64,000 nt of DNA from Agrobacterium tumefaciens (GCF_005221385.1 NZ_CP039904.1:1461501-1525500); one strand, 5' to 3'. Shown: positions 8,727 through 16,919, numbered from the stretch's first letter. Numbers and translations: made by a program. The notes: generated by a model from the sequence alone, not told the origin.

Positions 8727-8909
8727 TGCCGCCTTGATGAGATAATCATATTCGCCGGTGGTCAGATAGGCTTCCAGCACCTCCGGAAGCGCGGCCATGG
8801 CTGCGCCGAAACGTTCCAGAACCTCGTCGTCGTGGCGCTGCATAATCACCGTCCCGGTCAATCCCAGACGCGACTGATCGAGAATGGCGGTGTAGCCGCG
8901 AATGATCAA
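8727..8909 (-). pseudogene. Remnant of an Lrp/AsnC-family regulator (effector-domain fragment)
   Basis: Reading the minus strand from 8909 gives about 61 residues with IIRGYTAILD, then LTGTVIMQRHDDEVLERFGAAM, then LPEVLEAYLTTGEYDYLIKAA. This is the linker and first half of the RAM effector domain of AsnC/Lrp proteins. The helix-turn-helix that should precede it is absent, and the match stops before the end of the ABC transporter gene on the other strand, so both ends are lost. The only available start would be TTG without a ribosome site. It is best read as a decayed gene. Confidence 0.7.
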
Positions 8910-9144
8910 AGGTCCATATAGTGGATCATATTTTAAAATAGAAAGATCGACGGATCGCGTGTTCGCCCTCGTCGAGGGCGCAGCGTTGTCGCAACGCCGC
9001 AGCGAATGTCGATCCTCTGGGAAAATTTATGGGCGGTTGTCTCCAGCGCTGACGATTTGTAACAGCGTCGGCGGCTATAAAGGTTGTCCTGAGCACGTGG
9101 AACGATGTATTCGGGGCCGGATAATCACTTGATCCTGCAGGCAC
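8910..9144. other. Non-coding gap with two adjacent hairpins
   Basis: No convincing gene is seen. The stretch contains two back-to-back perfect hairpins with three-base loops: CGCCCTC-GTC-GAGGGCG at 8964-8980 and GCGTTG-TCG-CAACGC at 8983-8997. Neither is followed by a T-run, so they are not obvious rho-independent terminators. Together with the AsnC remnant beside it, this marks a degraded or rearranged spot. Confidence 0.5.
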
Positions 9145-9825
9145 ATGGAAACTTCGCTTTATCTGCCCGTCAAAGGCTTTCTTGAAAAGGCAGGTTACAC
9201 TGTCAAAGGTGAGGTTGGCGGTTGCGACCTTGTCGGTTTGAGCGATGATGATCCGCCTGTTGTCGTGATCTGCGAGCTAAAGCTCAGCTTTAACCTGGAG
9301 CTCATTCTGCAGGCCGTCGATCGCGCAGCTATTGCAGATGAGATATGGATTGCGGCCCGAATTTCAGCCAAGGGCAGAGGCCGGGAGGCCGACAAGCGCT
9401 ACCGCGATCTTTGCCGCAGGCTTGGGATCGGCATGCTCGGGATTTCTGATAGCGGTGACGTCAGCGTTGTTGTCGGTTCCGTATCACCGATGCCGCGAAC
9501 CAATCCAAAACGGCGTTCGCGGCTCATGCGTGAACACCAGAGGCGACGCGGAGATCCGGCAGTCGGCGGCAGCACCCGGGCGCCGATCATGACCGCTTAC
9601 CGCCAGCAGGCGCTCGGCTGCGCTTTGGCGCTGGCATCAGGGCCGCTGCGCGTGCGCCAGGTCAGGGCCAGCATACCGGATGCCGGAAAAATTTTGCTTG
9701 CGAATGTTTACGGCTGGTTTGAACGGCTCGATCGGGGAGTTTATGACCTGACCGACGCCGGGCGGGAAGCGCTGCAGCGGTGGCCGCAGCAGGATATGTC
9801 TGCGACAGCCGCCGTTCCAGACTGA
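9145..9825 (+). CDS. DUF2161 protein, putative PD-(D/E)xK nuclease fold
   Basis: This 226-residue protein reads METSLYLPVKGFLEKAGYTVKGEVGGCDLVG, then VVVICELKLSFNLELILQAVDR. GGCDLVG...CELKL gives the D and ExK elements of a PD-(D/E)xK-type active site, and this arrangement belongs to the DUF2161 family annotated as putative phosphodiesterase. The C-terminal part (about 145-215) looks like a winged-helix: MTAYRQQALGCALAL...GWFERLDRGVYDLTDAGREAL. A DNA-acting role is inferred from the fold, not shown. The start has a poor ribosome site. No partner gene is adjacent. Confidence 0.75.
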   Translation: METSLYLPVKGFLEKAGYTVKGEVGGCDLVGLSDDDPPVVVICELKLSFNLELILQAVDRAAIADEIWIAARISAKGRGREADKRYRDLCRRLGIGMLGISDSGDVSVVVGSVSPMPRTNPKRRSRLMREHQRRRGDPAVGGSTRAPIMTAYRQQALGCALALASGPLRVRQVRASIPDAGKILLANVYGWFERLDRGVYDLTDAGREALQRWPQQDMSATAAVPD

Positions 9826-10029
9826 TTTCATTCAGTGACAGACCCAAGCTGAGACGCCGATGGCGATGTGCAAGAGGTATGGGGCTATGGCGCAGCCATC
9901 ACGATGGAACCGCCGCCTAAGTCGAAGCCTGAAACGGCATCGACGTCGGCTGCCGCACGGGTTTAAGGCTCATTCACTGCCGTGATCGCCAGGGCAAGGC
10001 AATGGCATTGGCAGGTCGCCCGGTGATAT

Positions 10030-10548
10030 TCAGTCCGGGGCGAATTCACAGGCCAACAGGGTTTTGCCGCCAAGAGCGTCACCTTCCCGGGCCACAATGG
10101 AGACTTTTCCGGGGCCCGCCAGACCTTCCGGGGGCTGCAGATCCTGCGAGAGTTCCCGTGCATAACCTTTGCTGGAGGTACCCATCAGGTCGGAAGTTTC
10201 TGGCTTCAAATCATATTTCGCCGCCAGATCGTCGGCACGCTGGCCCTTGATCAAAACGCCGACCGCACCATTGGCGAAGAACACTTCATCGCTTTCAAAT
10301 CCATCACGGCCGATCTGAAAGGGAAGTGTGTAGATTGCCGCGCCCAGTGACGATGTGTCGGGTTTTGCAAGCTTTTCCGCTGCATCGTAAATCTCGGTCG
10401 CAGATGTCATCGAGTATGGCGGATTGCACAGCGCCGCATCATAAAATGTAGGATCGGTTTTGGCTGCCACAGCGCTTCCGGCTTGGAGCATAGCGAAAGT
10501 GATGCACATTACGGTCGTGCCGTGACGAAGGTGTGTGAGAGCGAGCAT
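10030..10548 (-). CDS. Conserved hypothetical exported protein
   Basis: This is a 172-residue protein with an N-terminal hydrophobic segment ending in AGSAVAA, a good signal-peptidase I site around residue 29, so the mature part is probably periplasmic. The start at 10548 has AAGGA at 6 nt. The mature region has two Cys (ALCNPP and LLACEFAPD) that could pair. No enzyme motif was recognised. It lies alone between the DUF2161 gene and the MYG1 gene, with about 160-200 nt of spacer on each side. Confidence 0.6.
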   Translation of the reverse strand: MLALTHLRHGTTVMCITFAMLQAGSAVAAKTDPTFYDAALCNPPYSMTSATEIYDAAEKLAKPDTSSLGAAIYTLPFQIGRDGFESDEVFFANGAVGVLIKGQRADDLAAKYDLKPETSDLMGTSSKGYARELSQDLQPPEGLAGPGKVSIVAREGDALGGKTLLACEFAPD

Positions 10549-10706
10549 AGGCGATCCTTGAAATTTGCCTGTCGTTTATTGGTGGAAATGCGTCAGGTAT
10601 CATCTTTGCTTGGAGCACCAAAGTTTGCGCCTGTCGATATCCGATGGAGCCTTTTCCCAAAACAGCCGGCTGGTGCGCAAACAACGCAGCAGGATAGGCC
10701 GCTATG

Positions 10707-11657
10707 TCACGGCTTTATCGCTGTGGCCTCCTTGCCGAGGGAGAGAGCCTCTTTCACCGCTAACTCCGCCATGGCTAGCGCAGCATCGCGGGTTCTGGCC
10801 GCTGCGACAAACCGGCCGTTGTGACAGAAGCTCGCTCCTTCGACGCCACAAACCGCTTCCAAATCCTTGTCCGTCAAACCTGCCCAGGCGGCTGGCAGAT
10901 CCGCGCGCAGCTCAAATCCTTCATCGGCACGACGGATACCGGTCAGGCACCAGTCGTTGTTGCGGGGGTGAACGACAAACAGCAGATGGTCGGCGCCCGA
11001 CTTCACGATGGCGGGACGGAACGGCATTCCCACTGGCAATTCCAGAATATGCCCTTCGCCGGCATCCACGATAGCCCGGTTCACAAGCGCCTCAGCCCGC
11101 AATTTTGCAGCGCTGTTGGCAATCTTCGCCTCGATGAAGCTGCGGGCAATGGCGAGCGCCGCATGGAAACTGCGATTGTCGGCGTCGGGATCTGTCTCGT
11201 CAAAAACAGGTTTCAGGGTTTCCAGCAAAACAGGCAGCGTTAGCCCGGCAAGTGGCCCGGCGATGGAAGGGCTGAGCGCGCCATTATCGACCAGATCGAC
11301 CGGCAGCACAAAGCTGGTATCGAACGCGGCATGGACGGTCTCGATATGATCTTCTGGAACGCCCGAGGCGACAAGATAGTCCCGGCCGAAGTGCTTCCAG
11401 ATCAGACCGAACGAACTATAGGGTTGACCATCGTCCCGTAATGGCGCGCCGCGCTGGTGGTGGTCGAAGATTCTCCCCTTCGGGTCATAAGCGCCGCCGA
11501 CGTCGTAGATGATGCGGTCCGCGCCGGGCGTGATCCATTCGGCTGCCCTGCTGCGAACGAGGCGGGCCTGGGGGAAAAGCCGGGTCAACACGACGCTGGA
11601 CAGAAGCTCATCAGCATGGAAGCCACCGGAATGGGTGACGAGGAAGTCCGGGATCAT
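10707..11657 (-). CDS. MYG1-family (UPF0160, DHH-like) metal-dependent hydrolase
   Basis: This 316-residue protein opens with VTHSGGFHADELLSSVVLTRLFP and continues with IIYDVGGAYDPKGRIFDHHQRG. These are the His/Asp-rich metal sites of the MYG1 family, which is related to DHH phosphoesterases. Eukaryotic MYG1 has been described as an RNA exonuclease; the bacterial role is not established. Length and end-to-end motif order match a full-length member. The start at 11657 has a weak ribosome site. It is monocistronic or downstream of the glycerate kinase, with a 309-nt spacer. Confidence 0.85.
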   Translation of the reverse strand: MIPDFLVTHSGGFHADELLSSVVLTRLFPQARLVRSRAAEWITPGADRIIYDVGGAYDPKGRIFDHHQRGAPLRDDGQPYSSFGLIWKHFGRDYLVASGVPEDHIETVHAAFDTSFVLPVDLVDNGALSPSIAGPLAGLTLPVLLETLKPVFDETDPDADNRSFHAALAIARSFIEAKIANSAAKLRAEALVNRAIVDAGEGHILELPVGMPFRPAIVKSGADHLLFVVHPRNNDWCLTGIRRADEGFELRADLPAAWAGLTDKDLEAVCGVEGASFCHNGRFVAAARTRDAALAMAELAVKEALSLGKEATAIKP

Positions 11658-11966
11658 GTCAGGATACGCCTTGTTGCTTGCGGAAGGCCCGCTTTGGGGC
11701 CGGGCATCTGATACCCTGTGCCGGACGCCATCTCAACCCGCCATTTTCCACGGAGGCCAAAAGCAATGATATGCTGTACGTTCTCGGATAGATGTGGCCT
11801 TCCTGCGCGAGTTGCGGCATCAATGCCGCGCGAAACCGCCAGAAAACGTCATGATATCCTCCCCGGAGGGCGCTGCCGCGTATTTCTCAATACACATTTG
11901 GCAGCGCCGGTTCAGGCGGATATCGGGAGAGGTTGCGTGCTTAAGGGCGAGCGCCTGCGAATTTCC
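11658..11966. other. 309-nt spacer with a long inverted repeat
   Basis: No gene with a ribosome site and coding character is visible on either strand. It holds a perfect 9-bp inverted repeat GGCGCTGCC (11869-11877) / GGCAGCGCC (11900-11908) separated by 22 nt, without a T-run. On the minus strand this lies downstream of the glycerate kinase stop and upstream of the MYG1 gene, so it could be a transcript-end hairpin or a regulator site. Confidence 0.4.
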
Positions 11967-13184
11967 TCAGGAGTACCGGGAACTGGACATGCCGGTTCCA
12001 ATTGCGGACGGAGCACGAACTCTTCCCCTTATGCGCAAGGTTGTCCCGATCATGATCATCCTGACGGCATCCTCCGCCGCGCGGGCCAGAAGCTTCGGTG
12101 CCGATGATATCGCGTCCTCCAGGGAGCACGGTCGGGTCAATATCGAGGCGAAGGCATCAATCCCGTATTCGAGATTAAGCCTCACGCCCTTGCCGATCGT
12201 ACCAGCAAGTGCGACCACCGGAACGCCGGCCTCCTTGGCCCGACGGGCGATTTCGGCTGGAACCTTGCCGAAGGGGGTCTGGCCGTCGAGGCTTCCTTCG
12301 GCAGTGATCACCAGATCGGCGTTACGCAGATAATCATCAACATCGAGATATTGCATGACGATGTCGTAGCGGGGGTGAAGCTTGCCGCAGAGCAGGCCCA
12401 GTACAGCTGCTCCCAGTCCGCCCGATGCGCCAGCGCCCGGTGCTGAGCCGACATCGAGACCGGTGGCGTCTTCTATGCGCTCTGCGTAGATTTCCATCGC
12501 CGCAGCAAGCTCTTCCACTTGTTGCGGCGTCGCTCCTTTCTGCGGCCCGAAAACGCGGGCGACACCTCGCTCCCCGAGAAGCTGGTTATGCCAGTTCACA
12601 GCGGCATCAATGCGCACTTGGGACAGGCGCGGATCTCGGTTGCTGAGATCGATGCGGTTCAGCTTCGCCAAGGCTGCACCGCCACGGTCGAGGTCGCGGC
12701 CGGCGGCATCGAGCAGTCGGACGCCCAGCGCCTGCGCCATGCCGGCGCCGCCATCATTGATGCCGCTGTCGCCGCAGCCGAGCAATATCCGTCTTGCGCC
12801 ACCGTCAAGTGCGGCGCGCACGAGTTCGCCGACACCATAGCTCGTGGTGAGGCAGGGATTGCGGCGATCACGCGGAACAAGGCTGAGACCGGCAGCCGCG
12901 GCCATTTCGATGACCGCCGTCGGCTCAGGGCATCCGCCGAGGAATCCGATAAATGCGGAGACGGGTTGTCCAAGCGGGCCGGTCACCGTCACCGGGTGGA
13001 TCGTGCCATTGGTGGCGCCGGTCAATGCCCGGGTAAAGCCTTCGCCGCCGTCGGCCATGGGTGCCTTGACGACCTCGGAGCCGGGAAATGCACGCAGAAC
13101 ACCTTTTTCAATGCAATCGGCGGCCTGTTCGGCTGAGAGACTTTCCTTGAAGCCCGAGGGGGCAACAACAACGCGGAAGGGCAT
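11967..13184 (-). CDS. Glycerate kinase (GlxK/GarK type)
   Basis: This is a 405-residue type-II glycerate kinase (PF02595 family) that uses ATP to phosphorylate D-glycerate, giving 2-phosphoglycerate in this class. Motifs are VVAPSGFKESLSAEQAADCI at the N-terminus, VKAPMADGGEGFT, LGCGDSGINDGGAGMAQALG, and GAGASGGLGAAVLGL. The start at 13184 has AAGGA at 7 nt. It is about 20-25 residues longer than usual: after VRMIMIGTTLR the tail is Arg/Ser-rich and looks like read-through of normally non-coding sequence. The upstream permease gene is separated from it by a terminator, so separate transcription is likely. Confidence 0.9.
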   Translation of the reverse strand: MPFRVVVAPSGFKESLSAEQAADCIEKGVLRAFPGSEVVKAPMADGGEGFTRALTGATNGTIHPVTVTGPLGQPVSAFIGFLGGCPEPTAVIEMAAAAGLSLVPRDRRNPCLTTSYGVGELVRAALDGGARRILLGCGDSGINDGGAGMAQALGVRLLDAAGRDLDRGGAALAKLNRIDLSNRDPRLSQVRIDAAVNWHNQLLGERGVARVFGPQKGATPQQVEELAAAMEIYAERIEDATGLDVGSAPGAGASGGLGAAVLGLLCGKLHPRYDIVMQYLDVDDYLRNADLVITAEGSLDGQTPFGKVPAEIARRAKEAGVPVVALAGTIGKGVRLNLEYGIDAFASILTRPCSLEDAISSAPKLLARAAEDAVRMIMIGTTLRIRGRVRAPSAIGTGMSSSRYS

Positions 13185-13279
13185 GGGAAGATCCTTTCAT
13201 GACAAGTATGTGACATTGGGGAAAACGTGGCCGATCAGCGCTTATTCCAGCGATTAAAAAATTTAGTCGGATAAATAAA

Positions 13280-13302
13280 AAAGGCCGCATATCGCGGCCT
13301 TT
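13280..13302 (-). terminator. Rho-independent terminator of the DASS permease gene
   Basis: AAAGGCCGC pairs with GCGGCCTTT (9 bp, loop ATATC). On the minus strand the stem is followed by a T-rich run (rc of 13271-13280). It lies 25 nt after the permease stop and about 100 nt before the glycerate kinase start, so it separates the two transcripts. Confidence 0.8.
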
Positions 13303-13327
13303 GGTTCATTGCAATTCATTGTTTGTT

Positions 13328-14806
13328 TTAGATTTTTTGCGAAAGGCCCTGCATCGGCCAAAGAAATATTGCCGACAGGATGAGCAGGAATATGAATGGC
13401 GGCAGGAGGAAATAACCAAGCTTGCGCAGGTCGGCTTGAGTGAATGCTGCGGGCTCCATTCCACCGAACAGAACGACCGGTTTTGCCGATACCATCGTCA
13501 TCTGGCAAAAGCCGCTTGCCAGTGTCACCACCATCACAAGCACGGCCGGATCCACGCCAAGGCCAGACAAGGGTAATGCAAAGGCGGGAACGAGAACCGT
13601 AACCCGCGCCGTGCGCGAGGTGATCACCAGATGGGAAAAGGTGGCGACAATCACGGCAAATGAGATGACGATATCAGGTGCGGTGATCAAGCTCTGGCGG
13701 AAAACAGCCACCAGCCGATCGGCCAGCATCTGTGCCGTGCCCGTCTCGATCAGCGCTTCGCCGATGACCAGCGTGCCGGCCATGAAAAGAAGCAGATTCC
13801 ACTCGACGGTTTTCAAGGCTGTTTTCAACGTCATGCCGGAGACATCGGGCACGCAGAGGACAAGAGCTGCCACCATGCCGATCAGCGCCATTCCGACACC
13901 GTGAATGGACTGGGTGGAAAACATCAGGACCGTGCAGAAGACCACAGCCGCGACGATGATCTGTTCTCTGGAAAAGGGGGCGATGCGCGCCAGGCCCGCT
14001 TTGCTGTCCGGGACCATGTCGCGTTCCTCTCTGGTGAGAAACACATGCAGCAGGATGGTGCAGGCGATCAGGCAGGTGATGAGCGAAAACGGTCCGGCCA
14101 GCACCAGCCAGCCGATGAAATCCGGCTGAGTTCCGGTCAGGCGGGCCAAGAACCCGGCAGCAACCAGATGCGCCCCCGCGCCAATCAGGGATGCGCCGGC
14201 GGAAAGGAGAATGATCGTGGGAAAGAGCAGGCCGAGGGCACGGGAAATGCGGCTATTGCCGATTGCGCCTGACAATCCGAGATACACCGGCATGAGAATG
14301 GCGGCCCGGGCTGAGGTGGAAGGAATGACGAAGGCGGTCGCGAAGGTCACAAACGTCAGCATCCAGAACATCGAGCTTATGCTGCGCATTCTGGGCATCA
14401 GTCGTGCCGTCAATTGCTCGATGAGACCCACATGCCGCAATACGCCGGCAATCACGAAGGCCGACAGAAGAAGCCAGATGATGTCATTGCCCAGCGACTG
14501 GTAAACCAGATTTTCCGGTATCGCGCCGACGACGGCAAGCGCGATAGCCCCGGTCAGGGCAACCGGCGTTTCAGGCAGTTCTAGGACCGTCCAGGCGATG
14601 ATGGCCGACAAAAAAATGAAGAGTGTCGCCCGCATCGGCATTGTCAGGTCGTCGATCGCCAGAAAGATCAGCACAGCGGCGAAGGCAGTCAGCAGCATCG
14701 CAACAATCTGTTTGAGGCGCCGGACGGAAACCGTAGCCTCGGTCATGGCGGTTGTCGGCAGGTCTTTCTTCAGATTTGCCGTGGGCAAGGACATGAGATG
14801 TGCCAC
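13328..14806 (-). CDS. DASS/SLC13-type anion:cation symporter
   Basis: This inner-membrane permease of about 490 residues has 11-12 hydrophobic segments and the divalent-anion:sodium symporter pattern. Helix motifs include FVIPSTSARAAILMPVYLGLSGAIG and LVITSRTARVTVLVPAFALPLSG, the duplicated SNT-like (here STS/TSR) signatures. The start is placed at the GTG at 14806, 6 nt behind GGAGG; upstream frames have no ribosome site. Substrates of the family are di- and tricarboxylates, sulfate or, in some members, small hydroxy acids. The neighbouring glycerate kinase makes glycerate or a related hydroxy acid a reasonable guess only. Confidence 0.8.
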   Translation of the reverse strand: MAHLMSLPTANLKKDLPTTAMTEATVSVRRLKQIVAMLLTAFAAVLIFLAIDDLTMPMRATLFIFLSAIIAWTVLELPETPVALTGAIALAVVGAIPENLVYQSLGNDIIWLLLSAFVIAGVLRHVGLIEQLTARLMPRMRSISSMFWMLTFVTFATAFVIPSTSARAAILMPVYLGLSGAIGNSRISRALGLLFPTIILLSAGASLIGAGAHLVAAGFLARLTGTQPDFIGWLVLAGPFSLITCLIACTILLHVFLTREERDMVPDSKAGLARIAPFSREQIIVAAVVFCTVLMFSTQSIHGVGMALIGMVAALVLCVPDVSGMTLKTALKTVEWNLLLFMAGTLVIGEALIETGTAQMLADRLVAVFRQSLITAPDIVISFAVIVATFSHLVITSRTARVTVLVPAFALPLSGLGVDPAVLVMVVTLASGFCQMTMVSAKPVVLFGGMEPAAFTQADLRKLGYFLLPPFIFLLILSAIFLWPMQGLSQKI

Positions 14807-14981
14807 CAGTGGCCTCCTTTGCATCGCGCCGTCATCAGAGGGCAGTTTCGGATCGGGAGAGCCGCCCGTGCGGCACAAATTTTCCCCTATGTCCGATTAT
14901 GAACGTTCGATGACGGTGAATATTCCCAGCAGAGGCAAGTTTTTGAGGGGCAGGGGTGGCCTGAGGAAAATGTCTTTGCGC

Positions 14982-15006
14982 GGAATAAAGTCGCGTCAGC
15001 CGCGTT
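14982..15006 (+). promoter_or_regulatory. ECF-type promoter-like motif upstream of the Asp-rich gene
   Basis: GGAAT (14982-14986), a 16-nt spacer and CGTT (15003-15006) resemble the GGAAx-N15/16-CGTT layout of many ECF sigma promoters. The element ends 57 nt upstream of the Asp-rich protein start. The nearby sigma gene has a matching element with a 15-nt spacer. This is motif inference only. Confidence 0.4.
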
Positions 15007-15062
15007 CCTCGCCAGGTACCGACATGGCAGGTACCGACATGAAACATGAAAGGAGAAACGTC

Positions 15063-15353
15063 ATGAGGCATATTTTTGCGGCAAGTGCCGTGGCGCTGTT
15101 TGCCACGGTAACCTTCACGGTTGCAGCATCTCCGGCATACGCCACGGCGATACAGCCGCAGCCACCGCTTCGCGCGCACTCTCACATCGTTTTGGTGGAT
15201 GATGATGGCGATGACGACGATGATGACCGTCGCTTCAGTCGCCGCTATCGTTATGACAACGACGGGTGGCGGAACTTCCGCGGCGGTTCCCGCGACGACG
15301 ACGATGATTTTGACGACGACGATGATGACGATGACGATGACGATGACGATTGA
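15063..15353 (+). CDS. Exported poly-aspartate protein
   Basis: This is a 96-residue protein with a clear signal peptide (MRHIFAASAVALFATVTFTV..., cut after PAYA) and a mature part that is nearly all Asp, Arg, Tyr and Gly. There are 29 Asp in total, and the tail is five Asp, one Phe and thirteen Asp to the very end. The start has AAAGGAG at 7 nt. Such a tail would bind Ca or other cations outside the cytoplasm; no family is recognised. It carries an ECF-like promoter element, and the adjacent protease also begins with Asp/Gly-rich sequence after its signal region. Confidence 0.75.
   Translation: MRHIFAASAVALFATVTFTVAASPAYATAIQPQPPLRAHSHIVLVDDDGDDDDDDRRFSRRYRYDNDGWRNFRGGSRDDDDDFDDDDDDDDDDDDD
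15294..15350 (+). repeat. GAC/GAT trinucleotide repeat encoding an Asp tract
   Basis: Nineteen codons, all GAC or GAT except one TTT at 15309-15311, form an in-frame microsatellite-like run up to the stop codon. Such tracts can change in length by slippage in whole codons without shifting the frame. Confidence 0.85.
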
Positions 15354-15378
15354 TATCGTCCATCAAGATCTGACGTTC

Positions 15379-15407
15379 ATGCCCGGCCCCGCGCCGGGCA
15401 TTTTTTT
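15379..15407 (+). terminator. Rho-independent terminator after the Asp-rich gene
   Basis: ATGCCCGGC pairs with GCCGGGCAT (9 bp, five-base loop), followed directly by a run of T. It lies 26 nt after the stop of the Asp-rich gene and just before the end of the convergent protease gene. Confidence 0.9.
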
Positions 15408-15452
15408 AAAGCTGCACATGGATAACGCAAAAATAGAGTGACGCTGGCAAGC

Positions 15453-16862
15453 TCAACTCTGGCACAATGTTCGTGCGTTCAGCAGACCCCAACCGAAAAT
15501 CGCGTCCTTACCCGGCGCGCCCATGTCGCTTGCCGACTGCGCCAGGGCATTTGCGACGTCGTTCGGCCGCATGTCCGGGTTTGCGCCCAGCAGCAGCGAG
15601 GCCGCAGCCGTTACAAAGGGCGCGGCAAAAGACGTGCCGCTCTTCTGTCTGCCGCCGGAAATGGAGGCGGCCGTCCACACGCCGACGCCTGGCGCTGCGA
15701 TGTCGATATGCTCCCCGCGAACGGCGCGCCGATATGGCTTCATGCTTCTGTCCACGGCCGTGACCGCGATAACATCCGCATAGGCTGCGGGGTAAACCGG
15801 CTTGGCGTTCGGACCTTCATTGCCGGCTGCGGCGACCAGTATCGTGCCCTTGTCGATCGTCGCGCGCACTGCCTTTTCGAGCAATGTGTTCGCAGGCCCG
15901 CTCAGGCTGAGGTTGATGATCCGGATTTTTCTGGCGGCGAGTACGTCGAGCGCCTGGATGAGATCGTATGTTTCGGCAATATCGGCCGTCTTGCGATAGC
16001 GCTGGAAGGCATCTATCGCCACGAGGTGCCCGGCGGGCAGGAGGCCGGGCGCACGGCTGCCCGCGGCTCCGACCAGAAGGGCGGCGACCGCGGTTCCATG
16101 CTGTTCACCCGATGGCGCTTCCGCACCATTACCAAGCTGCACGACCTCAATCGCGGCGTCGGTGAATGATGCGTGTCCGGCGTTTATGGCGGTATCGATG
16201 AGGCCGATCGGCAACGGAGCGGCGCAGCTTGCCGTTTGTTCCTGATCACCATCGAGAGGCCAGCCGACCATATGTCTCACGAGCCTGCAGCCATCACCGG
16301 AACAGGAAGAGGCTTCCTGCTGTTCCGGCTGATAGAAATGGTTGAAATCCACGGATGCGGAAGGCGCTGTCGCGATGACAGCCTGTCGCGCGGTATCCAG
16401 TGTCATTCCCCGCGGTATCGTCAGCTTGATCAGTTCGCTGCCGGTAAGCGCTATGGTCGTTCGTTCATCAACGACAAATCCTTCCTGCGTCAGGTTTGCT
16501 ATCGCTGGATCGTCGAGGCCGAGCGCCAGTATTTTGTCGGGTGCGCGTTCCGGAACGGCGACGGTCCTTCGCTGCGGCGGCCTTTGTTCCGCTCGCTGGA
16601 ACGGCCAGCCAAAAAGCGAACGCAGATCGCCACGGGGACGCCGGTTGTCGCTCCCGCGGTCTCCCCCTCCAGACGAGCCGCCATACCCGCTACCGCCACC
16701 ATCGTCGTCATTGCCGCCGCCATCGTCATCATCGTCTGCGCGCGCTGCGGAAATACCGGGAGCAATGCCTGCCGATTGCAGCAGCGGCAACGCGGCCTGT
16801 GAAAAGGCGGCGGTGAGGATAACGATTAAAAACCCGAAACGAAGCGGTGCAGTCTTCGACAA
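15453..16862 (-). CDS. Subtilisin-like (S8) serine protease, exported
   Basis: This 469-residue protein has an N-terminal hydrophobic signal segment (about 8-25 or to 42) and an Asp/Gly-rich linker (about 43-75). It then has a pro-like region and an S8 catalytic domain (about 215-465). The triad is visible as IGLIDTAIN (Asp223), GEQHGTAV (His255) and SGTSFAAPFVTA (Ser411), with oxyanion Asn348 in AAAGNEGP. The start is TTG at 16862 behind GGAG at 8 nt; no upstream ATG fits. It is divergent from the ECF sigma gene across an inverted repeat and convergent with the Asp-rich gene. The target is unknown; the anti-sigma factor is one possible substrate by context. Confidence 0.85.
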   Translation of the reverse strand: MSKTAPLRFGFLIVILTAAFSQAALPLLQSAGIAPGISAARADDDDDGGGNDDDGGGSGYGGSSGGGDRGSDNRRPRGDLRSLFGWPFQRAEQRPPQRRTVAVPERAPDKILALGLDDPAIANLTQEGFVVDERTTIALTGSELIKLTIPRGMTLDTARQAVIATAPSASVDFNHFYQPEQQEASSCSGDGCRLVRHMVGWPLDGDQEQTASCAAPLPIGLIDTAINAGHASFTDAAIEVVQLGNGAEAPSGEQHGTAVAALLVGAAGSRAPGLLPAGHLVAIDAFQRYRKTADIAETYDLIQALDVLAARKIRIINLSLSGPANTLLEKAVRATIDKGTILVAAAGNEGPNAKPVYPAAYADVIAVTAVDRSMKPYRRAVRGEHIDIAAPGVGVWTAASISGGRQKSGTSFAAPFVTAAASLLLGANPDMRPNDVANALAQSASDMGAPGKDAIFGWGLLNARTLCQS

Positions 16863-16892
16863 ATGGCTATCTCCGGTAGAAATTATACTCGA

Positions 16893-16919
16893 AACATTCC
16901 GAACATATGTGGGAATGTT
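16893..16919. promoter_or_regulatory. Inverted repeat between protease and sigma genes
   Basis: AACATTCC (16893-16900) and GGAATGTT (16912-16919) are perfect inverted copies separated by 11 nt. Each outward arm reads GGAATGTT, so each could act as a -35-like element facing its own gene. On the protease side a perfect TATAAT (rc of 16882-16887) follows. Confidence 0.6.

Noticed and set aside
8253..8909. Long minus-strand frame of 218 codons overlapping the ABC transporter gene
   Set aside because: Only its first 61 codons resemble a protein (AsnC remnant). The rest is antisense to the ATPase domain, and the start is TTG without a ribosome site.
10565..11243. Plus-strand frames opposite the MYG1 gene
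   Set aside because: The MYG1 motifs on the minus strand are full length; the plus frames overlap it and each other.
13440..13904. Plus-strand frames under the DASS permease
   Set aside because: They lie opposite a gene with many clear helices and a good GTG start, and lack ribosome sites.
15294..15350. GAC/GAT run considered as a CRISPR-like or tandem DNA repeat
   Set aside because: It has no spacers; it is a coding trinucleotide tract within the Asp-rich gene.
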